Origin: Lachnospiraceae bacterium
Lineage (GTDB): Bacteria > Bacillota > Clostridia > Lachnospirales > Lachnospiraceae
Assembly (NCBI GenBank): GCA_017450065.1
Contig: JAFSYI010000081.1
Coordinates: 1-57,668, forward strand
Direction: 5' to 3'
Length of the DNA stretch: 57,668 nucleotides
Under the pieces are notes generated by a model. That model was not told where the DNA came from. It ran no database searches and saw only the letters and a list, made by a program, of their open reading frames with translations. Position numbers and translations under genes: made by a program. This document shows positions 46,257 through 55,169 of the stretch, piece after piece; the stretch's first letter is position 1, and the number at the start of each line of letters is the position of its first letter.

Positions 46257-47246
46257 TTATACAATAACATCCTTATAATAAAGCTTCACAAGCTCATGCT
46301 TTGTATAGACGTTTCTTCCTTCATTTCCCTCATACAGAAGCTTAAGCTCAGCGACTGCCGTAGATGCTATATTATAGAAGTCCTGCCTTACGGTATTCAT
46401 CTGTTTTCCGACATAACCCATAAGGGTAATTCCGTCAAAGCCGCACACCGGGCGGAATATGTCCATCTCGATAAGGGCATTCATGGCGCCTATCGCCATA
46501 AGATCCGAGGCACACACAACGGCATCCCTGTTCTTCGCATACCTGAACGCTATCTCTCTTGCCTTAAGCTCCGAGAATTCCCCGTTCCTTACAAGAAGCT
46601 TAAGCTTAAGCTCCTCAGCAAGGCGTTTCATTCCCCTGAGGCGTTCATCCGATACGTATCCGTCGCGCTTTCCCTCGATATACAGTACACTCCGGCTCTT
46701 ATTCTCGAGCACTGTCTTCTTTGCAACGTCATACTGTGCCTGAGCATTATTTACCCATACGGTAGATGTGTTTTCATTCACAAGAGGCACGTCAACAAGC
46801 ACGGTCTTGAATACCCTGCTGTCAATAAGCTGTTTTAAGTACTTATCGTCCTTGGTCATTCCGCAGATGATAAGTCCCGATATACCCTGCGACTGCAGGT
46901 ATCTTGTTATCTCCTCGGGAGTCATATGATTAATCATCGAAAGGAAGATTGTGATTATCTCTATATCCGCCTCCCTTGCAGCGCTGAGGGCACCATGGAT
47001 ATACTGAAGTGTTATTTCGTCTATGACCTGTGTTCCCGTGTTAAGGTTAATAAGAAGCGCCGCCCTTGCCGTCTGCTTGGATGACAGGGCAGCTGCTATG
47101 GTATTCGGTATATAATTAAGCTCGTGAATGGCGTCCCTGACCCTGCGCTTGGTATCCTCACTGACATACGGATAGTTATTAAGAACCTTGGATACTGTTG
47201 AAATAGCAACCCCGGCACGCTCTGCTACATCTCTTATGGAAATCAT
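46257..47246 (-). CDS. LacI-family transcriptional regulator 3
   Basis: The 329-aa protein begins ISIRDVAERAGVAISTVSKVLN, followed by the hinge IAAALSSKQTARAALLIN and a sensor domain with IRF-type end VCGFDGITLMGYVGKQMNTVRQDF. It lies directly upstream of glgP, whose promoter has a perfect 16-bp palindrome, the obvious target. The ATG overlaps the stop of the ABC-F gene as ATGA, so it is translated from the same mRNA as that gene, an uncommon pairing. Confidence 0.9.
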   Translation of the reverse strand: MISIRDVAERAGVAISTVSKVLNNYPYVSEDTKRRVRDAIHELNYIPNTIAAALSSKQTARAALLINLNTGTQVIDEITLQYIHGALSAAREADIEIITIFLSMINHMTPEEITRYLQSQGISGLIICGMTKDDKYLKQLIDSRVFKTVLVDVPLVNENTSTVWVNNAQAQYDVAKKTVLENKSRSVLYIEGKRDGYVSDERLRGMKRLAEELKLKLLVRNGEFSELKAREIAFRYAKNRDAVVCASDLMAIGAMNALIEMDIFRPVCGFDGITLMGYVGKQMNTVRQDFYNIASTAVAELKLLYEGNEGRNVYTKHELVKLYYKDVIV

Positions 47247-49351
47247 TCAGACCACTCCGTCATTGTATCAAGAAGCTTCTCCTCCAGCGCATCTATCGTA
47301 TCCTGTATCTCCTGGAGCTTAACGTAATCACTGGCATTGGCCGGATCGTTGAGTTCTGTCTTCTTATCCTCTATCTCCCGCTCCAGCCTCTCTATCTCTT
47401 CCTCGAGCTTCTTAAGCCTGCGTTCCTGTCTCGACTGTTCCTTTCCCGCCAGGTATGAAAGCTGAGCCGCACTCAGTCCATCCGCGCTTCCCGTACCGTT
47501 ATCCTTCCCCTTCGTGCCGGCTGCGCCCGATGAGCAAGGGCTGGTATTTCCCGTGCCTGATGCCCGTGCACCCTGACTGTCGGCAGACCCCTGACTATCA
47601 TGTGATATAACCTTGCCTCTTGTCAGGTCATCCACGGATCCGTCATCTCTCTGCAGTGCTTCCAGCTCCTCCTCATACTGTCCGTAGCCCCAGTCATACA
47701 TCCTGACGGAATCGTTATCCATTATCATAAGGCGCGTAGCGACCTTCTTCACGAAGTATCTGTCGTGTGATACGAAGATGACCGTGCCCGGATAGTTGCA
47801 GAGCATCGACTCAAGAGTCTCCTTACCCACCATATCCATATGGTTGGTTGGCTCGTCAAGGATGAGCATATTGGGTCTGCTCTTGAAAATCTTGGCAAGT
47901 GCCAGACGGACCTTCTCACCTCCGGAGAGCATCCTGACATCCTTAAATACCTCGTCTCCGGTAAACAAGAGGGCGCCGAGGGCATTCCTCACCTCAGTCT
48001 GTGTAAGGTTGGGATACTGATCCCAGAAATCGTCTATAACGGTCTTATCGCTCACGTACTGAGCCATCTGCTGGTCGAAATATCCTATCTCCACATTGGT
48101 TCCGTAGCTGTATTCACCGGACAGTGGCGCTATCGCATCCACCAGGGTCTTAAGCAGGGTGGATTTGCCTATTCCGTTGCCTCCTATGATACCGAGACGC
48201 TCACCTCTCTTAAGGTCGAACGAAACCTGCGTAAGGACACTGTCATAGCCTATTGCCAGATTTCTTACAAACAGCACATCCTTCCCCGATTCTGTCCTTG
48301 GCGTGAACTCGGCGCGAAATGCCTTGTCATCATACCTGTCCGGCGCTTCTATTATATCCATGTGCTCTATTGCCTTAAGCTTTGACCTTGCCATGGATAC
48401 CTTTGTGGGCTTGCCCATGAAGCGCTCTGCGACTGAATTCAGACGCTCTATCTCCTTCTGCTGTGCGTTATGATCCTTAAGCTGCTTATCATAGGCTTCC
48501 TTCTTAAGCTTTACAAATGTCGAATAATTCCCGGGATAACGCCTCAGCTTATGACGTTCGATCTCATATACGGTATCCGCTATCTTATCAAGGAACATCC
48601 TGTCGTGTGAAACCACGACCACAGCCCTGTTATATGACTTAAGATATGACTCGAGCCACTCTATCGTCGAAATGTCAAGATGGTTGGTCGGCTCATCAAG
48701 AAGCAGTATATCCGGCTTACTCAGAAGAAGCTTTATAAATGCCAGCTTCGTCCTCTGACCCCCGGAGAACTCACTTAGCTTTTTTATCTTATCCTCATCC
48801 GTGAATCCGAACTGTTTAAGGAGCATCGCATATTCTTTTTCATAATAATACCCGCCTATGTCCTTGAACTTCTCCTCAAGATCGGTATATTCATGTATAA
48901 GGGAAGCATGCCGTTCTTCATCATCCCCGGCATTCTCCTCATCACTTCCATAATCCTTTATATGGATATTTCCCGGCCCGCCATTCCTTTCCGCACCCAT
49001 CAGGGCAACAAGTTCGTCAAGCCTCTCCTGCATCCTGATCACCGGTGCGAAGACCTTCCGGATCTCCTCATCAAGAGTTATGCTCTCATCCTCGAAGGTT
49101 ATCTGCTTTAAATATCCTATTACCGGATTTCCTGTCATCGACACAGAGGATGTTATGCCGTCCTTCTGCGTTATGTCAACCTCTCCGGTTATAAGCTTAA
49201 GCAGGGTTGTCTTCCCGCAGCCGTTTCGTCCGACCACCGCTACCTTTTCATTCTTATTCCTTATTTCAAACTGTATATTGTCAAGTACTGTATCCGCACC
49301 GTACTGAACGGTAGCGTTACTTATCCGGTATATCATATTACTATCACTCAA
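47243..49351 (-). CDS. ABC-F family ATP-binding protein
   Basis: ABC-F proteins act on ribosomes, as translation factors or antibiotic-protection proteins; they have no membrane part. The 702-aa protein has two nucleotide-binding domains: Walker A GRNGCGKTTLLKL and GGNGIGKSTLLKTL, signatures EFSGGQRTK and MLSGGEKVR, and LLLDEPTNHLD and LILDEPTNHMDM. The linker between them has the usual KERLNSVAERFMGKPTKVSMARSK-type helix pair. A Gly/Ser-rich stretch (about 590-635) leads to a C-terminal coiled coil (about 640-700), as in Uup/YdiF. The asp-rich loop at 115-150 is an insertion in domain 1. It overlaps the cysteine synthase gene by 8 bp. Confidence 0.92.
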   Translation of the reverse strand: MSDSNMIYRISNATVQYGADTVLDNIQFEIRNKNEKVAVVGRNGCGKTTLLKLITGEVDITQKDGITSSVSMTGNPVIGYLKQITFEDESITLDEEIRKVFAPVIRMQERLDELVALMGAERNGGPGNIHIKDYGSDEENAGDDEERHASLIHEYTDLEEKFKDIGGYYYEKEYAMLLKQFGFTDEDKIKKLSEFSGGQRTKLAFIKLLLSKPDILLLDEPTNHLDISTIEWLESYLKSYNRAVVVVSHDRMFLDKIADTVYEIERHKLRRYPGNYSTFVKLKKEAYDKQLKDHNAQQKEIERLNSVAERFMGKPTKVSMARSKLKAIEHMDIIEAPDRYDDKAFRAEFTPRTESGKDVLFVRNLAIGYDSVLTQVSFDLKRGERLGIIGGNGIGKSTLLKTLVDAIAPLSGEYSYGTNVEIGYFDQQMAQYVSDKTVIDDFWDQYPNLTQTEVRNALGALLFTGDEVFKDVRMLSGGEKVRLALAKIFKSRPNMLILDEPTNHMDMVGKETLESMLCNYPGTVIFVSHDRYFVKKVATRLMIMDNDSVRMYDWGYGQYEEELEALQRDDGSVDDLTRGKVISHDSQGSADSQGARASGTGNTSPCSSGAAGTKGKDNGTGSADGLSAAQLSYLAGKEQSRQERRLKKLEEEIERLEREIEDKKTELNDPANASDYVKLQEIQDTIDALEEKLLDTMTEWSE

Positions 49352-50270
49352 AAAGCGGCGTTGAGAAATATCTCTCTGCGGTATCGGGCAATACGGTTAC
49401 GACTGTTTTACCCTTTCCGAGCTTCTTTGCAAGCTTAAGTGCCGCCGCTACATTGGTTCCTGAGCTTATTCCGCACATAAGACCTTCAAGGCGCGCAAGA
49501 TCCTTGGCCGTACGGATCGCTTCTTCATCGCTGACTATATATATATCGTCATATATTTCTGTATTAAGATTATCGGGAATGATTCCGTCGCCTATCCCCA
49601 TCTGAAGATGCGTTCCGACCGTTCCGCCTGCCAGTATGGCGGCATTCTCGGGTTCCACCGCCCATATCTCAATATCGGGATACTGAGCCTTGAGCACTTC
49701 CCCTATCCCGCTTATGGTACCTCCGGTTCCTATGCCTGAGCAGAAACCATGTATCGGGCCCGCAACCTGCTCCATTATCTCAAGTCCCGTATGATGCTTA
49801 TGAACCCTGGGATTAGCAGGATTGGTGAACTGCTGCGGAATATATACCTTCGGATTCTCCTCAGCCATTCGCATCGCGGTATTAAGGCACTCATCCATGC
49901 ATTTTCCGATATCCCCGTCATCATGTACCAGAATCACCTCAGCGCCATAGTGTTCTACCAGCATCTTTCTCTCATGGCTTACGCTGTCGGGCATTATTAT
50001 GATCGTCTTATATCCCCATACAGCTCCGATAAGGGCAAGTCCTATTCCCTGATTGCCGCTGGTGGGCTCGACTATTATCGTATCTTCATCGATAAGGCCA
50101 TCCTTCCTGGCCTGTTTTATCATGTTATAGGCGGTACGTGTCTTTATGGAACCGCCCACATTAAGTCCTTCGTATTTTACCAGCACCTCGGCATCACCCG
50201 GATCGGTCATCCGGTTAAGCCTTACCATCGGTGTATGTCCTATGTACTCAAGTACATTATCACAGATCAT
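49344..50270 (-). CDS. cysK: Cysteine synthase-like PLP enzyme
   Basis: O-acetylserine sulfhydrylases make cysteine from O-acetylserine and sulfide. The 308-aa fold-type II PLP protein has the lysine in GGSIKTRTAYNMI, the substrate loop EPTSGNQGIG, the phosphate loop GIGTGGTISG, the SGTNVAAAL motif and the family end DTAERYFSTPLF. The usual NPGGSVKDR is changed to NVGGSIKTR, so the residue after the lysine is Thr instead of Asp; a related beta-replacement specificity is possible. It is the first gene of a run with the ABC-F protein and LacI regulator 3. No T-box leader was found upstream. Confidence 0.82.
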   Translation of the reverse strand: MICDNVLEYIGHTPMVRLNRMTDPGDAEVLVKYEGLNVGGSIKTRTAYNMIKQARKDGLIDEDTIIVEPTSGNQGIGLALIGAVWGYKTIIIMPDSVSHERKMLVEHYGAEVILVHDDGDIGKCMDECLNTAMRMAEENPKVYIPQQFTNPANPRVHKHHTGLEIMEQVAGPIHGFCSGIGTGGTISGIGEVLKAQYPDIEIWAVEPENAAILAGGTVGTHLQMGIGDGIIPDNLNTEIYDDIYIVSDEEAIRTAKDLARLEGLMCGISSGTNVAAALKLAKKLGKGKTVVTVLPDTAERYFSTPLFE

Positions 50271-50506
50271 CTTTGAATTTCCTCTTTCTTTCCAATATTT
50301 ATTACAGCTTTAGCTCTTGTGTCACATTAGACAGTGTATAACACCCTTCTGATTTTTACAAGCAAAAATGACCTTATTATTTGACCTGAGCAGGCATTTA
50401 ATATATACTTTAGGTGTTTACGTACTGATGCTTATACAGTGTTAAGCACTTTGAAATACTCTGAAATGTCATAGTTACCGTTTATGACAAACACGAAAGG
50501 AATATA

Positions 50507-51949
50507 ATGGAAAAAGTATTATTGTTCTACCCGCCCGGACTCCTGTTCCAGAGAGGCGAGGACAGATGTCAGCAGAATATTGACGATGGCTCGGCACAGG
50601 CCATGCGTGCATGCAACGATCTCGGATACGCTGCTGCAATACTGCTTAAGAATAATTATGATGTAAAGCTGTGTGATTATCAGACCGAAGGCTTCACCAT
50701 GGAGGATCTTTACAGGGATATGGCCGAATATAAGCCTGACCTTATTATGATGAGCATCACCAACACTACCATCTATGACGATCTTAAGATAATAAAGGAT
50801 CTCAAAGAGAAGTATAATCCGGTAACCGTTATCAAGGGAGCACTCTTCTATGATCCCGAACAGGCAATGCTTGATCTGCTCGACCTTAGCGGCGTGGATT
50901 ACATGATAGGCGGCGAGATCGATTTTGCAATAGGCGGGATTGCCGATTACGCATTAAGGCATGAAGGAGACATATCATCTGTTCTGTCCATACTTTATAA
51001 GGATGAAAACGGTGAATTTATAAGGACTGCATTCCATACCTGGGGTGAGGATCTGGATTCACAGCCCTTCCCCGCCAGACAGCTTATGAACAACGCTCTG
51101 TATAAAAGGCCGGATACGGATGAACCCATGGCGACCATCCAGACCGCACGAGGGTGTCCGAGCAACTGTGTATTCTGCCTGACACCCGGAATATCAGGTA
51201 AATGCGTGCGTTTCCGCTCTCCTCAGAATGTACTTGACGAAATGACCGAATGCTACGAGAAGCATGGTATCCGTACCTTCTTCTTCAAGGCAGATACATT
51301 CACGATAAATCCCAAATGGGTAAAGGAGATGTGTGAGCTTATCATCGCCTCACCTCTCCACGGCAAGATCGAGTTTACTGCCAATTCAAGGGTTAAGCCG
51401 CTCAGTAAGGAGACCCTTCAGCTTATGAAGGATGCCGGCTGCTTCCTTGTTGCTTTCGGGTTCGAATCGGGTTCCGATGAGATCCTTAAGCGCATCAAGA
51501 AAGGCGCGACCGTAGCAGATAATGTACAGGCCGCCAAATGGTGCCACGAAGTGGGGCTTCCCTTCTGGGGATATTTCGTTATCGGCTTCCCCTGGGAATC
51601 GAAGAAGCATATTATGTTAACTAAGAGGCTTGTCATGGAGGCAGATCCGGATTTCATCGAGGTAACGGTAGCCCTTCCGTTCTACGGAACGCCTCTCTAT
51701 GACACATGTAAGGAAAATGATCTTCTTGCGGAATCGGTGCTTGGCTCAGACTTCTTCCATTCGAGCATGAAGGGAACCATGTATCTTAGCATGGATGAGG
51801 TAATGAAGCTTCGCCGCAATATACTTCTCTCCTTCTATCTTCGTCCGAAATACATCTTCGGCAAGATGAGAGAATGCATAACCAAACCCGGAGTATTCCT
51901 AAACTACTGTAAATACGGAATCAAGCTTGTGGTTAATCTTTTTAAGTAG
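50507..51949 (+). CDS. B12-binding-type radical SAM protein
   Basis: The 480-aa protein has an N-terminal Rossmann-like B12-binding-type domain (about 1-150; no DxHxxG motif, so cobalamin binding is not assured) and a radical SAM core with C217, C221 and C224 in GCPSNCVFC. It belongs to the class B group that methylates, couples or rearranges unreactive carbons. The C-terminus (about 400-480) is helical and basic. It heads a plus-strand run with hemolysin III/PAQR and DegV genes, both linked to lipids, so a lipid substrate is possible. The reaction is unknown. Confidence 0.8.
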   Translation: MEKVLLFYPPGLLFQRGEDRCQQNIDDGSAQAMRACNDLGYAAAILLKNNYDVKLCDYQTEGFTMEDLYRDMAEYKPDLIMMSITNTTIYDDLKIIKDLKEKYNPVTVIKGALFYDPEQAMLDLLDLSGVDYMIGGEIDFAIGGIADYALRHEGDISSVLSILYKDENGEFIRTAFHTWGEDLDSQPFPARQLMNNALYKRPDTDEPMATIQTARGCPSNCVFCLTPGISGKCVRFRSPQNVLDEMTECYEKHGIRTFFFKADTFTINPKWVKEMCELIIASPLHGKIEFTANSRVKPLSKETLQLMKDAGCFLVAFGFESGSDEILKRIKKGATVADNVQAAKWCHEVGLPFWGYFVIGFPWESKKHIMLTKRLVMEADPDFIEVTVALPFYGTPLYDTCKENDLLAESVLGSDFFHSSMKGTMYLSMDEVMKLRRNILLSFYLRPKYIFGKMRECITKPGVFLNYCKYGIKLVVNLFK

Positions 51950-52022
51950 ATCATATAACTATTCGGAACAGGCTCTGATTATATGTGCTGTTCTGAACAG
52001 GGTACTAAATGGGAGTCAGCAG

Positions 52023-52694
52023 ATGGAACGAACCAAATTAAGAGACCGGATCCTCCCTACTTATTCAAAGGGTGAGGAAATATTCAATATGGTATCGCAT
52101 ATAATAGGCGCCGCATTGGCTATTGCAGCCCTTGTGATCTGCGTAGTCTTATCCGCCATGCACCACAATCCATGGGCGGTGGTCGGAAGCTCCATATACG
52201 GTGCATCCCTGATCATGCTGTATACGATGTCAAGCGTTTACCACGGTCTTCGGCCCAACATGGGTAAGAAAGTCATGCAGATACTCGATCACTGTACTAT
52301 TTATTTCCTGATTGCCGGAACATATACACCGGTATGTCTGGTGGCACTCAGGAAGACCGCTCCCGCAGGAGCATGGGTACTGTTCGGTATTGTATGGGGA
52401 CTGGCAGCGCTGGCCATTACGCTTACAGCCATAGATATAAAGAAGTATCAGGTATTTTCAATGATATGCTATGTAGGGATCGGCTGGGGAATAGTATTTG
52501 CTTACAAGCCTCTTATAGAAGCAATATCATTGGAGGGCTTCTACTGGCTGCTTGGCGGCGGCTTATGTTACACAATAGGCGCCATACTTTACGGTGTGGG
52601 AAAAAAGCTTAAGTGGGTTCACTCGATCTTTCATCTGTTTGTACTCGGAGGAAGCATCCTGCATTTCTTCTTTATGATCTTTTATGTTATTTAG
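52023..52694 (+). CDS. Hemolysin III / PAQR-family membrane protein
   Basis: The 223-aa protein has seven helices and the family marks: YSKGEEIFNMVSHIIGAAL at the start, SSVYHGL in helix 3 with its metal-binding His, LDHCTIYFLIAGTYTPV and, at the end, HSIFHLFVLGGSILHFF with the other metal histidines. PAQR proteins are probable zinc-dependent hydrolases in the membrane; the name hemolysin is historical. The start at 52,023 follows GGGAG; the frame runs further 5' to 51,927 but overlaps the radical SAM gene without a ribosome site. Confidence 0.9.
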   Translation: MERTKLRDRILPTYSKGEEIFNMVSHIIGAALAIAALVICVVLSAMHHNPWAVVGSSIYGASLIMLYTMSSVYHGLRPNMGKKVMQILDHCTIYFLIAGTYTPVCLVALRKTAPAGAWVLFGIVWGLAALAITLTAIDIKKYQVFSMICYVGIGWGIVFAYKPLIEAISLEGFYWLLGGGLCYTIGAILYGVGKKLKWVHSIFHLFVLGGSILHFFFMIFYVI

Positions 52695-52746
52695 AAGCAA
52701 CTATTCATAACAGGCCCTAAATTAATACGTGCTGGAGGAAAACATC

Positions 52747-53610
52747 TTGTCATTTGAAGTATTTGCGGACGGCAGCGCCAATCTGCCGAAGAGTATGTTG
52801 GAAGGTATCAATCTGCTGCCTTGTGAGTATACCGTTAACGGACAACCCCGGACATACCTGGGTGATGTTGATAACTTTGATGCGCCTTCATTCTATGAGG
52901 GTTTAAAAAAGGGAAATATTATAAAAACCACACTCCTTAATACGCATCTGTTCCTTTCGCATTTTACTCCTCTTCTCGAAAGGGGAAAGGATATCATATA
53001 TATATCCATGAGTTCGGGAATAAGCGGAACCTATAATGCAGCCCGTCTGGCTGCTCGGGAACTGATGGAAACCTACAGTGAACGCTTTGTCCATATAGTG
53101 GATTCACTGGGCTGCGGCTTTGGTAACGGACTCCTTGCGGTGCATGCCGCAGAACTCAGCCGTGATGGCGTTAACGTTAAGGATGCCGCAACGATCCTCG
53201 ATGAGGAAGTGCCGCATACCTGCCAGTACTTTACCGTTGATGACCTTAACTTTCTTAAGGGTACCGGACGTGTCAGCGGTGTTACCGCAAAGATAGGCTC
53301 AGTCCTCAATATTAAACCGATCCTGTTCGGAGACAGGACCGGTCATATCATATCGTGTGCCAAAGTACGCGGAAGGCTTAAATCCATAGAGGCACTGGCT
53401 AAAAAGTTCGAAGAGAAAAGGATTAAAACAGGCCGTCAGAAGATCTGCATCTCTCACGGCGACTGTATTGAGGATGCCAATAAGCTGGCGTCGCTTGTAA
53501 GAGCGATAACTCCGGATGTTCCGATAACCATCTGTCAGCATGAACCTTTCTCAGGATCACATGTCGGACCCGGAATGCTTGGTCTCTTCTTTTACGGAAT
53601 CGAGCGCTGA
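52747..53610 (+). CDS. DegV family fatty-acid-binding protein
   Basis: DegV/FakB proteins hold a fatty acid for phosphorylation by FakA. The 287-aa protein begins FEVFADGSANLPKSM and has MSSGISGTYNAARLAA, VDDLNFLKGTGRVSG and IKPILFGDRTGHI, with a closing HVGPGMLGLFF. The start is a TTG at 52,747, eight bases after GGAGG; an in-frame GTG at 52,729 lies upstream of the ribosome site and is rejected. It follows the PAQR gene after 52 bp. Confidence 0.88.
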   Translation: MSFEVFADGSANLPKSMLEGINLLPCEYTVNGQPRTYLGDVDNFDAPSFYEGLKKGNIIKTTLLNTHLFLSHFTPLLERGKDIIYISMSSGISGTYNAARLAARELMETYSERFVHIVDSLGCGFGNGLLAVHAAELSRDGVNVKDAATILDEEVPHTCQYFTVDDLNFLKGTGRVSGVTAKIGSVLNIKPILFGDRTGHIISCAKVRGRLKSIEALAKKFEEKRIKTGRQKICISHGDCIEDANKLASLVRAITPDVPITICQHEPFSGSHVGPGMLGLFFYGIER

Positions 53611-53683
53611 ACGTTTTATCATTTAAGTACTTTATTATCTTATTTTCTTATTTGTTCTGTTTTGATCGTGGAGGAAACATCTT

Positions 53684-54073
53684 ATGGCAATAAAGGAATC
53701 CGGTGAAATGTACCTTGAAGCAATATATGTTCTGTCTCAGAAGTCCGATGAAGTCCGTGCAATAGACGTCGGTGATTATCTTGGATATTCCAAGCCATCA
53801 GTAAGCAGGGCTCTGGGGCTGCTCACGGATAACGGTTATATCAGCCGGAATGAGGACAGCTTCATCAGTCTTACCGAGACCGGCAAAAAGCACGCAAAGA
53901 GCATATATGAACGTCATACTCTGCTTACCGAGCTGTTTACGAAGCTTGGCGTTGACATAGAGACAGCCACCGAAGATGCCTGTCGTATTGAACATTATAT
54001 AAGCGATACAACCTTTAACGCCATTAAGGAGCATATGCTGAAATGCAGCCGGAGCAAGGATAATCCGGAATAG
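53684..54073 (+). CDS. DtxR/MntR-type metal-dependent regulator
   Basis: The 129-aa protein has the winged helix start KESGEMYLEAIYVLSQK, recognition helix LGYSKPSVSRALGLLTDNGYI, and dimer-domain residues EDACRIEHYISDTTFNAIKEH. These include the metal-ligand positions seen in MntR (Asp/Glu near the start, ExxxH later). It lacks the SH3-like third domain of DtxR, as does MntR. The usual effectors are Mn2+ or Fe2+. GGAGG lies before the ATG. It could regulate metal uptake elsewhere; no metal importer is adjacent. Confidence 0.85.
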   Translation: MAIKESGEMYLEAIYVLSQKSDEVRAIDVGDYLGYSKPSVSRALGLLTDNGYISRNEDSFISLTETGKKHAKSIYERHTLLTELFTKLGVDIETATEDACRIEHYISDTTFNAIKEHMLKCSRSKDNPE

Positions 54074-54083
54074 ATCAGCCTTA

Positions 54084-54266
54084 TCAGTCCTCTGCTATCT
54101 TAAGGCGCTCTACAAGATCAAGGATTGCCAGCGTATCAAGATGAAGCGCTTCCGATATTTCCGTAAGATGCTTATCTCCCTGCGCAAGCTCTTTTATGTC
54201 CTGTGCCGCTCCTTCTATCTCTCTCAGATTCTTCTTGATCAACGCTATTCTCTCACTGTTTGTCAT
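54084..54266 (-). CDS. Small helical hypothetical protein
   Basis: A 60-aa acidic-basic helical protein (MTNSERIALIKKNLREIE...). The start at 54,266 is chosen because AGGAG lies just before it; a longer frame to 54,320 has no such site. No membrane helix. It is convergent with the DtxR-type gene, ending 10 bp from its stop. Function unknown; possibly a small regulator or antitoxin-like protein, but there is no toxin partner. Confidence 0.55.
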   Translation of the reverse strand: MTNSERIALIKKNLREIEGAAQDIKELAQGDKHLTEISEALHLDTLAILDLVERLKIAED

Positions 54267-54393
54267 TTTCTTCTCCTTCTCTGATTTGTCATAAGTGATA
54301 TGTATACCATCTGCCTTCACGGCAGAAAAGCCGTATCATCGTGATCACCGCCGGTACAACAGGCGGAATAAACAGCTTAAGTCTCTTCATCTG

Positions 54394-55023
54394 TCAGCTC
54401 TCTCTTAATCCCAGCATATTTAGAAATCCGATATCTTCATTCACGGGATCAATATTATATATCGCAATATGATCCCTGTCCTCGCATCTGTTCACAAAAG
54501 ACGGATACAGGAATCCCCATGCAGGTTCTCCCGCCTCATAGTCGCCTGTTACCGGACATATGGCACAGATTATGAATTCATATACCGTTTCGGAGCCCTC
54601 CAGCCATTCCCTGTCTTTCCCCTTAACGGGGACATCATATGCGCCGTGGAACAGGTATATACCATAATCTCCCTCGCCTGAATAGCTGTCACCGATAAGC
54701 TCATAAAATGTTTCAAGGAGAGCATCATTTTTAAGTGCGCAGGACTTCATTGCATACAGAAGCCTGGCCATTTCCACGGATCTTTTACTACTGCCCGGGA
54801 ATTTATGTGATCTTAACTGGACCTTTGTCTCGGAAAAAGGGATTGCCCTGGCGATCTTCAGATTCGCAGCCTTTTCTTTTTCCGTCAGCTTCAGAAAATG
54901 AATATTAAAAGAACCGTCCTCTATACCGTCCTCATCCCTGTAGCTTCCCGCAACACGGTCAAAACAGGTCCTTGCCGGAGTCATTCGTCTTGTAAGCTCC
55001 AGCATATCTTCTCTTGACAACAT
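54394..55023 (-). CDS. DUF4317-like protein, short form
   Basis: The 209-aa protein resembles the Firmicute DUF4317 family (start REDMLELTRRMTPARTCFDRVAGSY, later YGIYLFHGAYDVPVKGKDREW and VYEFIICAICPVT). Family members as I know them are about 400 aa; this one stops after the first part with PVNEDIGFLNMLGL. The function of the family is unknown. The gene has a normal start and no internal stop, so it may be a genuine short version or a truncated gene. Confidence 0.6.
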   Translation of the reverse strand: MLSREDMLELTRRMTPARTCFDRVAGSYRDEDGIEDGSFNIHFLKLTEKEKAANLKIARAIPFSETKVQLRSHKFPGSSKRSVEMARLLYAMKSCALKNDALLETFYELIGDSYSGEGDYGIYLFHGAYDVPVKGKDREWLEGSETVYEFIICAICPVTGDYEAGEPAWGFLYPSFVNRCEDRDHIAIYNIDPVNEDIGFLNMLGLRES

Positions 55024-55095
55024 TTACATTACCTCTGCCATACCTATTCCATCAGCGCCCATTATATCATATCCGGCATTAAAAGTAACATATTT

Positions 55096-55124
55096 ACTTG
55101 ATAATAATTATTAAAAAGTATAAT
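55096..55124 (+). promoter_or_regulatory. Promoter of the GH13 enzyme
   Basis: TATAAT at 55,119-55,124 with ACTTGA 17 bases upstream (or TTGATA at 15), in an AT-rich stretch. Leader of about 40 bases to the ATG, with AAGGAGT nine bases before it. Confidence 0.55.
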
Positions 55125-55169
55125 ATTAGATAAGGTTTATAAATATTACTAATAAGGAGTATTGTTACA

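Noticed and set aside
50271-50506. T-box or other riboswitch before the cysteine synthase gene
   Set aside because: No T-box core, no specifier loop and no terminator/antiterminator pair could be found in the divergent gap.
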